64,000 nucleotides of DNA from Temnopleurus reevesii (lineage: Eukaryota > Echinodermata > Echinoidea > Temnopleuroida > Temnopleuridae): assembly GCA_036244855.1 (NCBI GenBank), contig BQKZ01000618.1, positions 39,203-103,202 on the forward strand, given 5' to 3'. Position numbers and translations under genes: made by a program. Under the pieces are notes generated by a model. That model searched no databases. It was given only the letters and a program-made list of their open reading frames with translations, and was not told the origin of the DNA. Numbering within the stretch: position 1 is the first letter of the stretch; the number at the start of each line of letters is the position of its first letter. Below are positions 1 to 11,800 of the stretch, in pieces.

Positions 1-758
1 CTTCTCTCTATGTTTCTCTAGCACTTTCTTACTTCCCCATTTTCTCTCTTTCTCTATCTCTTTTTACTCCACTCTCTCTCTCAGTCACCACGTTCATACG
101 GATATGTTCATTTGTACTTTAATATTTCTCCCACTGCTAGCAACGTTCAGTAAATGTTTGTTTCCAAAGCCTACAGGTGGACACACATACAATAGCACAC
201 AGGGAGTATCATCTTCGTTGTGTCAGGATGATCATTTTCAATTCTAAAAGAGGTGGGTTATTGTCTTTACAATTTCAAGCAGGATAATATCATGTGTTTT
301 AATGAATGGCAGAGCACTGGGAATATTGGCTATCTCTTGATTTAGAAGTACAATAACTCCAAGTTCACATGTGCCCTCATGAAATTAATCCATTTTTCCT
401 GTGTCGCTCCCGAAGTGTATTGACCACTAGTAGGATTTTACTTTTGCATAATCAAACTCTGCTTTTCTTTTTTTTAAGTTGCTGTATTCTAGAAAAGTAA
501 GCCAACCAGATGCAGAAGATGCTTTCAGATATCATCTCTGGGTAAAAGAATTTCTGATTTTCCTATTAACAAATCTTTATAGGTAATATGACAAATCACA
601 TGACAAAGAAGTCAGATTTTGATGTGTAATTTACTTCCTTTTGCCACAGAATGGCAGTATGGGACCATAAAACAGTATAAGGTACACAGCCTGTATCAAT
701 TTAGTGCCCTTCAGGCTCCAAGCACATTGAAAAGAAAGAGTTAAAGACAGAATATTAC
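1..758 (-). other. dach intron 6 (partial)
   Basis: Starts at the donor gtaata (758-753) and runs off the window. It is AT-rich with a pyrimidine-rich stretch at about 1-90. I looked for the next DACHbox-C exon on the minus strand and see none; no other gene is supported here. Confidence 0.8.
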
Positions 759-861
759 CTTTCTCTAGGTTGATTTGCTTGTCTCTCTGGCGAGCGTTGT
801 CTGATGCTACCTTCAACAAACCTTGGATGTTGGTCAGAAGGGTCTCCATAGAGGATGGGCC
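759..861 (-). CDS. dach: dach exon 6: start of DACHbox-C (partial domain; gene continues off the window)
   Basis: Codes for codons 372-405 plus one base. The acceptor is tttgacacag|GGC and the donor GAGAAAG|gtaata; phase 0 in, phase 1 out. The peptide contains SMETLLTNIQGLLKVASDNA, almost identical to the first helix of DACHbox-C (SIETLLTNIQGLLKVAIDNA in vertebrates as I recall it), followed by RQRDKQINLEK. In the family this helical/coiled-coil domain mediates binding to Eya and other partners. The rest of the coil (the ELK..FLRERELRETLEKQL part) is not found in positions 1-758 and must be on a further exon outside the window. Confidence 0.96.
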
Positions 862-1607
862 CTGTGTCAAACGAGATGGATAGAATAAATCAACAGGTGT
901 AGATATGCCAAGAATTATGGAATATAAAGTAGAAATTAATATGTGAGTTGCCAAAACTTTCGGACCCTATATTTTTTTTATTATAGAAAGCATAGCAGAA
1001 AAGAGCTCTCATTTTGTCAATCATTTAGAAATAAGGAAATTAATTTACTTGAATGCATAATTCATAAATGTTCTGTAATTATTGGCAATCCAGTAGGTTT
1101 AAAAGTGTGTGATGAAGAATGGAAGAGAAATAATAGGGGAAATTAGGGAAAGGGGAGAGGAGAGTTGGGCAGGGTAAAAATAGAAAGAAATCAAACAAGA
1201 ATGATAATGGAGAGAGAAATGGAGAAGGAAAGACAGGTAGTGGAAGAGGAAAAAGAGAGGGTGGAGAAATGAAGGCAAACATTGCAGCAATGGACAAGAG
1301 TAAAGTGCGGGGAGAGAGGGTGAGAGAGAGAGGGGAGAGAGAGAGAGAGAGAAAGAAAATATGGACTCAGACAGAAGTAGAGGACATAGAAAGGGAGAGA
1401 CAGAGAGGGCAAAAGCCACCCCCTGAAAAAGAGATAATACAGAAACAGAGAAAGACAGAATAAAAGAAAAGAAAGTGAAAATATGAGAGAAAAATTGGGC
1501 AAGAGATGAAAGTGAGAAACTGTCTCAAATAAGTTAATTTTAATACATGTTTGAAATTAAATCAGGTAAAGTTTCCTTGAAAGAGGTTGATGAGAGAGAA
1601 CGCTTAC
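862..1607 (-). other. dach intron 5
   Basis: 746-bp intron, gtaagc...gacacag. It contains a purine-rich tract on the plus strand (about 1110-1500) that includes a GA microsatellite. Open frames through the tract on either strand are low-complexity products of the GA/CT composition. Confidence 0.88.
1318..1353. repeat. (GA)n microsatellite
   Basis: Imperfect GA dinucleotide run inside a longer purine-rich stretch (1110-1500). On the transcribed minus strand it is CU-rich. It lies in dach intron 5, roughly 450 bases upstream of the exon 6 acceptor. Confidence 0.9.
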
Positions 1608-1738
1608 CACTTGGTGTGAGAGCATATCACCAGCTGTCAATCCAGGGGGCAAGATCCCTGATTGGTTGGTGCTGTTGCCATGGAGTTGTTCATACTCCTC
1701 CCCTCTGGGGTGAGCTCCACCATCGGACAGAGAGCCAT
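1608..1738 (-). CDS. dach: dach exon 5: linker before DACHbox-C
   Basis: Codes for the last two bases of Asp328 through codon 371. The acceptor is ctttggcag|AT and the donor CAAGTG|gtaagc; phase 1 in, phase 0 out. The G left by exon 4 and the AT here make GAT (Asp). The peptide is a polar Gly/Ser/Asn-rich linker with an ILPPGL motif at the place where vertebrate DACH1 has PLPPGF ahead of its DACHbox-C. No domain is recognised; probably disordered. Support comes from the splice sites, the frame and its position between two clearly homologous exons. Confidence 0.88.
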
Positions 1739-3884
1739 CTGCCAAAGAACAAAATCAAATCACATTTTAAATGACTATTCTCTGTAATGAATATAATATT
1801 TAAGATATGAATTCCTTATTTTGGACCCATCCCCAGCGGAGCGCTATTATTACTCTGGGTTTAGCATTATGTTGGCAGCCATCAATGCTGTACCTTTACT
1901 AAATCAAATGTGAAGATCCTATCAGAAAATTATTTTCTGTACCAGGGTTGAGTGCATCAACATTGATTCATTCTTTTTCACTTTTATTTGCAAAAGGAAA
2001 GAAGTGTAAGGAGTGGGATTCAAATCTGGAACTCTTTGGTTCAAAGGCAAAATTCAGAATTACTATCCCACAATGCTTCTTAAATTGTATGTGATGTCCG
2101 TATAACATGCCAATGCTTTTTAAGACAAGGAAAATAAAGATGAACTAAATATGAAAATCACGCCGATCTTTGGTTGGTTCCAATTACAAATGAGGAAGAG
2201 TTCATTCCTCAATAAACATTAATTCTTTACTTTTGTAATTTGCTTTGAGGAACCACTTTAGTAAAAATCAATACCTGCTTTGCAACACTTCAGCCTCATT
2301 TGTAGAGTTTCATAAAATCTTGCACTATTAATTACACACTAATGAATATAATTTTATAGAGAAACATCTCTGGGAAATATTAAAATACCTCTGATATTTT
2401 GCCAACAACATCATTCTATCTTATCATTTGAAATGAAGCATAAGAAAAAATGATATCATGTGGTTTGGTTGAATAAAGTATACAAAAAATAACATGAGAA
2501 GAGCACAGTTTCATATATCAATTAAATGTAACACAGCTAACTTTTAACAATTAACAAAACATTGAGGAAGAAATAGAGATATATGCATGCCCATCAAAAC
2601 CACATTTGGCAAAGTTAAATTCCACTTAAACCAAAATGAAAATTGAGATCTAAAATATCAATTCATGCCCACCCACATACTCATAGCAGATTATAAGTTT
2701 TCATGGAAATAACTGTGATTTTTAATAAAAATCCCCTACATTATTATTTTTTTAACTAAAAGAATAGTATGAAAAAAAGCTTACTCATGCCAGAGGGCTT
2801 GTTTTCCTCTCTTGTATTAGCTGTTCAAAGGAAAGAAATAAAATAAAATCATTACCCAAAAATTAATCTATGGATGAAAGAGGGGCTCGAAGAGCAAAAG
2901 TGAAACAAACTAAAATTCTCTATTTTGATGCGCAATCATCACCATCAACTGTGTTTCATATTCCTACATGGGTTTTGAAATTTCATAGTCTGTCCTCACA
3001 TAATTTCATAAAATACAAAAATAAAAACCTGTACTAAATGAATCACTCCTACCAATATGCCAAATTTTTATTCAAACAAAACAAAAGAAAAAGCAAGTAG
3101 AACATTATCAGCTTATCCCTGTCTTTTCTAAAAAATACAAGTTCTAGATGGCAATGTTAACATGCAATGAATAGTTATCACATATCACACAAAAGCCAAA
3201 GAAAATACTTGAATGATCTTTGTCAAACAGGAATGAATAACTAGATATTCAGCCAAAATATATACCTTAACACAATATGAGCCAGAGTACTTGAAAACGA
3301 CACATTGCACTTTCATTTCTCAAAGGAATAGATCTTTTTTTATAAAGTCTTATTTTCCTGAATGTTCTGTCTTTGAGAATAACAACAGCATGAACCTACA
3401 AAATGAAATAAACCTACATCAGATTCATGTAAGCATCATGCATGGATATTAATTTTATAATAAATCTCATTCTTTGTTTGATAGTGAGATCTAGTTCCCT
3501 TTCATTGATATGGAACATGATTTTTCAAAGAGCAAAGCAATTTTATGGCAACGTTAGTCTCATTTTTGGTACTACATGGTGAACAACTTCTTTTCTATGA
3601 CAAGTATAGTTACAAAAGCAGTTAACTCTTCACCATTTCTTATCAATTTAAAGAGCAACTAACGTAAGCTCACTTTTGGTATGCACGTACACGTACTGGT
3701 CAGCATTGTGATAAAAAAGTCTGCTGGTATATGCAATATTCCTCTAATTGACAGAGGAATCATTCGGTTCTCAAATTAAAAAGGGTTTCTTAAATGGTTT
3801 TGTGTGATATGATGATGACTTTCAGAAAGGGTTGGGAATACTTGCTCAACATTTGCAGATGTTGTCTGATCAAATCTCGTGTAC
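1739..3884 (-). other. dach intron 4
   Basis: 2146-bp AT-rich intron, donor gtacac, acceptor ctttggcag. I see no coding exon, RNA gene or clear repeat. The donor deviates from the usual gtaagt/gtgagt pattern. Confidence 0.87.
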
Positions 3885-4122
3885 CTAGGCTGTGTTCCAT
3901 AGCGGCCATAGCCTCCTCATGGATGCGATCGCTCTCCTTCTCGTCCTCGTCCTCGTGCATGGCGGACGATGAATCGCTCTTGGGGGAGAGGCCGCCCTGC
4001 GAGCCTCCCATCCTCGGGCTGGGGCCGTCCGAGGAACGTGGAGACATGTCTCCATTCTCCAGGACATCGTCGTGGTCGTCGATGTCGACTGAAGCATGAC
4101 TGTGGGAGCTAGGATGGCTCGA
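3885..4122 (-). CDS. dach: dach exon 4: Ser/His-rich then acidic region
   Basis: Codes for codons 249-327 plus one base. The acceptor is catttcag|TCG and the donor CCTAG|gtacac. It begins SSHPSSHSHAS, matching the Ser/His cluster (GSHPSSHRSSS) of vertebrate DACH1. A DIDDHDD acidic patch, a Ser/Pro segment (SPRSSDGPSPRMGG) and the charged stretch MHEDEDEKESDRIHEEAM follow. The Ser-Pro pairs are potential phosphorylation sites; the acidic/helical end is probably a linker to the C-terminal domain. The donor departs from consensus after GT (GTACAC), so splicing may be inefficient. Retention would add 31 in-frame codons and then a stop at 3790-3792. Confidence 0.93.
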
Positions 4123-7100
4123 CTGAAATGAATAATGAAGTTGAAATTAGATAATGAATACCAGGATCAACAGAAATCAAAGCTATTCAACATTTCAGAT
4201 TGGTAGCAAAGCTAGAAATATTTAACATTTCTAGATTAGCAACCATAATAGACTTATCATATGATTGCTATCAGCATACTTGTGCATGGATTGGCAATTT
4301 CAAATATATGTTTGGCAGTTTAAACTTCAGAATTTAATGAATATGACAATATTCATAAAACCTAAAGATATAACCCATTTAATCAAATAAATGAAGGTGA
4401 AATTAGAAAACTAGTCAAGAAAAATGAAGTAGGTTACATATACGTCCTTCAAATAGGAAACATCACACCTGCCTTCTGACATTTAAGGTTCGTTGCCATA
4501 TTTTAACACCTTCCATGAATAATTCTTTTTCATACATATTCTTGGCTTGAAAAAAAGTAAGTGTTACAATAAGAGAGCTTATGTAGGCTAATGGCGGAAA
4601 CTACTCCCAATCCATTTATATGTGATAATTATCCCTCTAAGGCACACTTCATCATTATCGCTTTCAGCTCTTTGTAAACCAATAAAATTCATCACTGACA
4701 AGAATCCATTGAATATCATCTGTTCTCGTGATGCCACAAACAAAATAGATGCTTCACAAACCCATTTGTAATTGTACAACCACACACATCCATCTCTCAG
4801 AACTAGGCATCATAAATATTTTCTCGAATATGCCCACAAAACTTCTTTCCCTCGATCTTTTCCGTTGCCATTTATTGTCAAGAAAGCTCCATGATTTGAT
4901 TGTGGAATGGGTTTCCCCCTCCGAGCTCCGAAACTCGGTGAAATGACAAACAGCACACTTTTCAGAAGCATCATCAAATTTTACGAGCAATGCAGCCCTC
5001 ATCTATTATTTGTAGTTCTCGTCTAGTTCGGCGGAAATAAAAGTTCCATCGATCCCGAGGCGACTCGATGTGTTTAACATCATTGGTATGATGAAGTAAA
5101 AGAAGCCGGAATGACATACCCAACCTGGGGGTTTCTTGTTTGAGGTGGGAAATTTGCGGTAACAAAAGACGTTTTCCTTAAATATTAATTCCCATTTCAA
5201 TCTGAATGATTCATAATACATTCCTGGCCATCTTCCTATAATCTTCTCAGTTTCTTACGGAAAATTCTCAAGATGGTGTGAGTCAAATATGGCAGCTTAA
5301 ATTATGTGTGACCAGGAAAATTGTATCCTACTGGGGCATCATGCAAAACATTATTTTAAAAGAATTGAAAGCAGTTTAATATTGAAAACTCTGGACTTGT
5401 AAATGATATTCTTTACACAAATGATTAAATTACTTTTTATTTATTGAACATTTCATACTACATAACAGCATTATATTTTAAAAGATATTACATCAAAAAT
5501 CAATTTTGTATGTTGACCTAAATTTATTCAAGGGGTTTTAATGAGTATATTTAAAAAAGTCCTTAATCATGTTTCGATACTTCCCTTTTGAGGGTTGATT
5601 AGGAGAGAAAATGAACTTTGGAAAATCTGACATTTTGCTAATTTTCGCTGGAAGGTTGGGACTTTTTATTGTAAGGGTTCAATGTTGTCGATTTCATGAA
5701 TTCTAAAATCAGAATTAGCTTATTTTGTTTTTATAGTTGGACGCCCTTGACCATGAACTATCAAATCTGTCTAGACAACCTGTCAAATTACAACCATGTG
5801 TACACCACAAGTATGCCAGGTAGGAAGGAAAGAAACGGAGAGATGAGAAAAGGATGGTCCAAAGATGAAAGACAGATGATGGAGGGAGCAGAGGGGCAAA
5901 AATTTGTGTGATCTGGAAAGTATATTAAGAGCATTAAAGAAGAAAAGTACAATTTTCACTGAATTTTTTAATATAGAATATCGAACAAGATGTGTCTTTT
6001 GTAATATTTTTTATTTGAAATTTATCAAAACCAAGACAAATGAAGCAAAAAAATCTGAATTACAATTATTTTTGGCTAAGTTTGGGTTACTTTATCCTTT
6101 GCATGTATAGTTCAATTCAGAATTATTTGCTTACTTGTTATCACTATAAAGCTCATATCATTAACAGGTAAGCACAGAATTCTGACTTATATGACTATAT
6201 CTACTCCCTCCCCCTCCACCATGTATTTAAGCGCTATGCCAATTCTATCATCTAAATTACAACTCACTCAACCCAACACTTCCCTCACTTTTTGCATAAT
6301 TAAACTCCCAATTACATTAAACTTGGATATCATGCACATAGCAATTAACTCTCATTCCAGCTTTCACCTAATCAACAATTCAGCATTCCATTATCTGAAA
6401 ATGTCGGTTAAAATCATTTTCCAATGGTATTTCGCAACTGCAAATTCTACGACTCTGCCTCACAAATAATCATCATTCTTTAATTGCGTTAGATTTTTAA
6501 TCTATTGAGAATATCACTTGTGATATATCAAACCTGATTAAGAATCTTCATCTAATATTTGTTGATCCGTATCTTTGCACAGGTAATTGGATTTGGCTGG
6601 TCAAATGAATTTGAGTCACGAGGTATAACAAAACAAAGTCCAAATAATTCAAGCAACCTTGAGAAAATGTCAGCTAATTGATATTCTTTTGACAATAGAA
6701 ACAATACCAATAAAGTATCAAAATATGAATGATTTATGAAGCTGGAAAATTTCACAATGGTTTTTGTTGCATTATGAAGGCTCTTTATCTACTCGTAATG
6801 TAAAAATAATCTAATAAAGCAGAGAGCTGTTTTGAAAATGATGACAAAGAAAAAAATAACAGCACATCATATTATGCATTTCATCTCATCTAATGTCACC
6901 CTAATGGGCCTCTTTTGAGATCATTATTCCCATTCCGAAATACATAATTAAGGGGGATGATGTAGAAAAGTCATATTTCTAGCAAATATGAAATCACCGA
7001 AATCACTTTATACTTTCATTCAAATTCATTATCAGGAAATGTTTGCACAGTAATAGTTTTTAATGCAGAATCAATTTCTAATACAGCCATAATGACTACT

Positions 7101-7436
7101 CATTACAGCATAATAGCATACAAATGGGGGGTTCGAAAGAAAGATACAAAGAAATAAAAACCTAATCAAAACTTGCATTTCGCTGATGTTTCGTATAAAT
7201 GGTAATTTGCTGCTTATGGCTGACATTAATGATTTTGCTCATGTCCAGAGCACGGTACGCAGGAAGCGAAAGCAAAAAGTGCATTTTCTCGGCGACAGAA
7301 ACATGAATTTGCAGGTCTGCAACCGTATGAATGTTCGAAGAGACATAAGGATTAATGAGGCGAGCATGCAGCAAGACTTCTGAACTTTAACGTCAGCTAT
7401 TTCTTTTTGTTTCTCTTCCTTGTGCACTCTCTCCTT

Positions 7437-7518
7437 TTTCTCTCTTTCTCTCTCCCTCTCTCTTTCTCTCCCTCTCTCTCTTTCTCTCCCTCTCTCTCTT
7501 TCTCTCCCTCTGCCTCTC
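7437..7518. repeat. CT-rich minisatellite
   Basis: Pyrimidine tract built from variants of a roughly 20-base unit, tctctccctctctctt. On the transcribed strand it is purine (GA). A 20-bp period with near-identical copies points to slippage or unequal exchange. The Arg/Glu-rich open frame across it on the minus strand is a composition artefact. Confidence 0.88.
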
Positions 7519-8202
7519 TGCGCTTCCAATTCTTCTGCAACTGTGACAGCATGATTGTGAAATAATTATGGTGATTAGGAGCGGAATGAATATTTGAAGA
7601 GAGCCCCCTATTAGTCGGCGATCTAATGGCCCTCATGAATATTAACGGGGTTCATGGTTATGATGCTTGCACCAGGCTTAGGGTGAGTTGCACTAAGGAA
7701 TCTGCAGTGGTGGTGCTCATAATTTCATGTATGTCTCTTTGCATGTTTCATAGCTTGTACTCTGCATGAAGTCTTTCCACTGGTGCTATTAATTATTTGA
7801 CGACACAAGGCAGGATCCTATTTCTTTTCTGTCTTCCAGATGAAATGATCTGTCATGAGCCAAACTTCACACAAAGTACACCTCCATCATAAATTCATAG
7901 GTATTTGCATAAACAAGAGTTCGGCCATTTTGTTTCTTAGAAGTTCAATTTGATCTGTCTCTAAAGACTTTTTCAAAGTTATTTAAAACATACTTGAGCA
8001 TCAATTTCCTTGCTTTCTTTTTTCTCGACATCAATATAAATCATCCTTCTGAGTACCACTATATTTCTTTTTTCTCTGCCTCATCATCATTATTGGATTC
8101 ATGTGAACTAACATCCAATCAGATTAGCATAAACATAAGCACTGGCTTCATCTTGATCAATGCCATCACCATTAATTGTCCCTATGTCTTCCTCCAGCTA
8201 TT

Positions 8203-8281
8203 TTCATCATCATCATTATCATCTCTATCATCACGATCATCATCACCGTCATGATCATGATCGATCATGATGATGATCTAT

Positions 8282-8357
<76 letters not shown>

Positions 8358-8629
8358 CAATCTCCACTACCACCTGACCACTACCACCACCACCATCCTC
8401 GTCATCATCATAACCAACATCATCATCACCATCATCACAATCTCCACTACCACTACTACCACCACCATCATCACCATCATCACCATCATCACCATCATCA
8501 TTATCATCATCATCCTCATCTATATCATCATCATCATCATCATATCATCACCACTACCATCAGCACCATCATCATTATAATCATCATCATCACCATCACC
8601 ACAATCACCACTACCACCACCACCACCAT
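8203..8629. repeat. compound (ATC)n / (ACC)n trinucleotide block
   Basis: The core at 8282-8356 is 25 uninterrupted ATC units. Interrupted ATC/ACC repeats flank it to about 8629, with an internal duplication containing atcacaatctccactaccac at about 8354 and again at about 8434. On the transcribed strand it is (GAU)n/(GGU)n. It starts about 30 bases after the exon 3 donor (8660). The plus-strand open frame across it has a long His run and is a repeat translation, not a gene. Confidence 0.95.
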
Positions 8630-8660
8630 GCTTCTCAATCCTTACCACAAACTCCCTTAC

Positions 8661-8887
8661 CGATCTTGGGATGCCGACAGAGAGCTTGTGCAGGTTGTGT
8701 AGGTGAGCGGTGCCGAGGTCCGGATGATGGAGGTGATGCATCTCGGCCGCCTTGGTGGGTGATGTGCTGAGATGGTTGGTTGGCATGGAGATAGAGGATG
8801 GGAGGAATGCTGGATGAGTAGCCAGGAGATACGGGGAGGCAGCTGCCAAGTGCTCGTATCCGTTGAACGGCGGCAGACGGTGGTGCC
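8661..8887 (-). CDS. dach: dach exon 3: His/Pro-rich middle region
   Basis: Codes for codons 173-248. The acceptor is ccttgtggcag|GG and the donor AGATCG|gtaagg; phase 1 in, phase 0 out. The peptide is rich in His, Pro, Leu and Ala: HLAAASPYLLATHPAFLPSS is followed by MPTNHLSTSPTKAAEMHHLH. The NHLST segment and the preceding HPxxxP/SxSM pattern align by eye with the middle linker of vertebrate DACH1 (MNHLST), which supports orthology outside the domains. The region is likely disordered and contributes to repression or partner binding; no catalytic motif is seen. Its donor is followed after about 30 bases by a large GAT/GGT repeat block in intron 3. Confidence 0.92.
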
Positions 8888-11800
8888 CTGCCACAAGGAA
8901 AAAAAAAATATTGATCACATCAATTCACTTTTGTTAATTGTTTGGCAGTATGAAATTATCAAAGTTCAAACTTCGAATTTTGAATTTAACTTATTGATAC
9001 TTCTAATATTAAAGAGATATTGAATAAGCTGATTATTCTTTCAATGGTTTTAAATTCAGGACCTCGAAAAGATTTCAACTCTATATGATGTACATTTATA
9101 TACAAATACTGTGCAAATTTTGAAAATATCAACAGCTCAAATGCAAGGCTTTTACAAATGCCAAAATATCTGAATACTAAGATGTTGACTTATACTTGTA
9201 GATTATTTTTGAAGGTGCTATGAAAATAACAAATGTAATGGGGAAAAAGGGAAGGGGAATCAAGAGGAAAAGCAGAAAAACAAAAACAGTAACAGAAGAC
9301 ATTAAAAACACTTTTAAAATCTTTTCTATTATTTTTTTACAAAAAACAGACCAATATACATTATCCGCATCACTCTAATTCTAAGTGAGAGGCGGCAAAA
9401 ATGGTAAGCGACTCTCTTAATCAATTCATGAAGGCCATTCTGGTTTGATACACATACTAATGCATTCAACCATTCTCAAACAGTACATATTGCCAACGTT
9501 AAAACAAATTAATTCAGCTCTATGTTGCATCTAATCTCCTAATGAGTGGTGTAATATAGTCACAAATTGATGAAAACGTAATAGATTATTGATAATGTGC
9601 ACGTATGCCAAGGATACCGCAGCATGCGCGTCAGTATCATTTAGATATTAGCACAAAGTGGTATCACCACTCCTTAGTACATGCTATAATATAGACATAC
9701 AAGTCAGATATGAACATTCACCCCTTCTCTTCATTTTTTTCTCCTAATCCCACTTATTTTTCCATCCATTGTCTTATCATTTCTTTATTAGATTTCTCAA
9801 TTGTTATAGTGAACTTATGGGTCTGAAAGTCAAACTAATATCTTTTTCATATAGTCTACCAAATTTCCGTTGACAAAGTACTACTTTGCTCAGTCTTTCT
9901 ATAATTCTGGATGACTTTCAAAAGTAAAAATGACTGTAATAAATATAGGCTATTAATTTTAGTTTCCTCATCAAACAAGAAGTTCAACCACAATCCGATC
10001 TTAATATAGCCAACGATTGGCCCTAAGTGACTCCAAACAAAGAAGAAACAACTCAAGAGAAATTATTGACATTTCTGCTCCACAAAGAGTTCTTTTTCAC
10101 TCAATTATCCTCAAAATGAACAATTCCAAAACTAGAAACAAGCACATGATCTACCCTAAAGCCCCAAACAAATCTAAAGATTTTCTTTCTCTCTTTCATT
10201 CTACTTCTCCAATAGTTGTGCGACGAGGAGTCAATGACCTCCGTCTCGTCATCAGAAGTGATTAGAATTGACACTGATTTCTTGTTCCTTCTCTCCATAT
10301 ATTAACACCCTTGCTGTATCGATTCCATCCAAGCATTAAACCCCTAGCTCTAGCTCCATCTTACCACCTGGGTTACATTTGTTTCTATGAGTGTCAAAAC
10401 TAGAGTTTTTTCCGGAGGTAAGAAAAGAGATTTACAAAAGTCTAGGCCCCGAGGGACGGATGAATAATATCAAAAATTTCACTAATTTTGGTTCAGATGA
10501 GGCGTAAAGACTTTTAGTTCTGTTTTCTGCCGTTACTTATTTTTTAATGTGTGTCAGGGGAGTGAGAGAGATGATTTTCATTTACTGCTTAAAAATATGT
10601 AATAAAAGTATGCAGACGAATGCCCTGAGATGTTAATAGAGATCAGTAATTTCTATAAATGAATCATAGAATTAGAGAAGTTATTCTTCCAAGATATCAA
10701 GAAATATTCAGATCTGATGCATGGGGAAAGATATGAATTAGAAAAAAATCATATGACTATATTACTTGAGGGGTATCACCTGTAAAATAGTGGAAATTGA
10801 TGTAAATAATACCTTAAAAATTTGAAACACTTTTTGTTTGATAGGACAAATAGACCGCTTCACTTTATCTGTCTCTGGAGATAAACTAACAAATCAAATG
10901 CAATAACATGTCATATTATTTGAGGTGTTGAATAAAATTTGTGTAGAAAAACAAGGGTTAAACCATAATCGAAGTGAGTTTGACAAAAGGAATGTACAAA
11001 CGAAAAAACGCATCTAATTTGAGCATACTTGAAGGTGAGGATCTGGGTAATACGAGGTTCGGAAGTTAACATGACACATACTTCCAAAGCCTGTAATCTC
11101 ATCAGCCTTTCTTACTTTGCACTGTAAATGAATCAATTGGATCGGAGATCTTAAGGGACCCTCAAGATTGAAATCCCGACAGGTTTTGTTATGATTTATG
11201 TCTTTTCCCCTAAATTCTCTCAAAGTCAAATCTCTTTCAAGTCTTCTTGATCTCCATCTCTCTCAATTTCTTGACAAATTCTCTTTCTTCTTTCAAAGAG
11301 GGTGGAAATAAGCATAGGCTAAGGAATTGAAACAAGGATGTATATTTGTTTATCTTGGATATTTCGTTGATTTACTCTGCTCCAGTGAATTAATTCCTGC
11401 TTTGATGTTGAGCGGTTATGACATCCAATCATACATTTAGATGATAACATCATTCTGAACTTGAATTTCACCTCGTGACTAATGAGAAATTGTTATTATT
11501 TCTCACATATTTTTAGAAAGTGGAGTTCTCCCCATTGTTCACTGCCTGAAGGACATGCAAAGGATTCAATTAGCTTTATCAGTCATTTGAATTCATTATC
11601 GTTCATCTTGACGGAGTGAATGCTCTTTCAAATAAATGATTACAGAGATGTAACACAACTATAAAGAAGTTGAATGTTTCCTGTGATTAGGGTATCAAAT
11701 CAAATGTGAAACTGCGCATTAAATGTTTCAGACTTTCAGATATATTGTGCAATCAGGGTTTTATTTGCCATTTAGGAGTAATAACCAAGAGCTCTAACAG

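Larger units (their letters stand above)
4123..8660 (-). other. dach intron 3
   Basis: 4538-bp intron, donor gtaagg at 8660, acceptor catttcag at 4123-4130. It holds the CT minisatellite at 7437-7518 and the trinucleotide block at 8203-8629. An octamer ATTTGCAT (POU-type site) is at 7903-7910. The rest is AT-rich without a recognisable gene. Confidence 0.88.

Noticed and set aside
1..630. Next DACHbox-C exon on the minus strand
   Set aside because: No frame matching the expected charged coiled-coil residues after exon 6 was found in this stretch.
1079..1502. Overlapping Ser/Leu/Pro/Phe-rich frames opposite the GA tract
   Set aside because: All are low-complexity translations of the CT strand of a purine-rich tract.
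3885..4097. Alternative-frame minus-strand reading across exon 4
   Set aside because: The other frame has the Dach-like Ser/His and acidic segments and fits the splice phases on both sides; this one is a shadow.
8176..8580. 134-codon plus-strand frame with a long His run
   Set aside because: It is a direct translation of the (ATC)n block; no start context, no splice sites, no conserved sequence.
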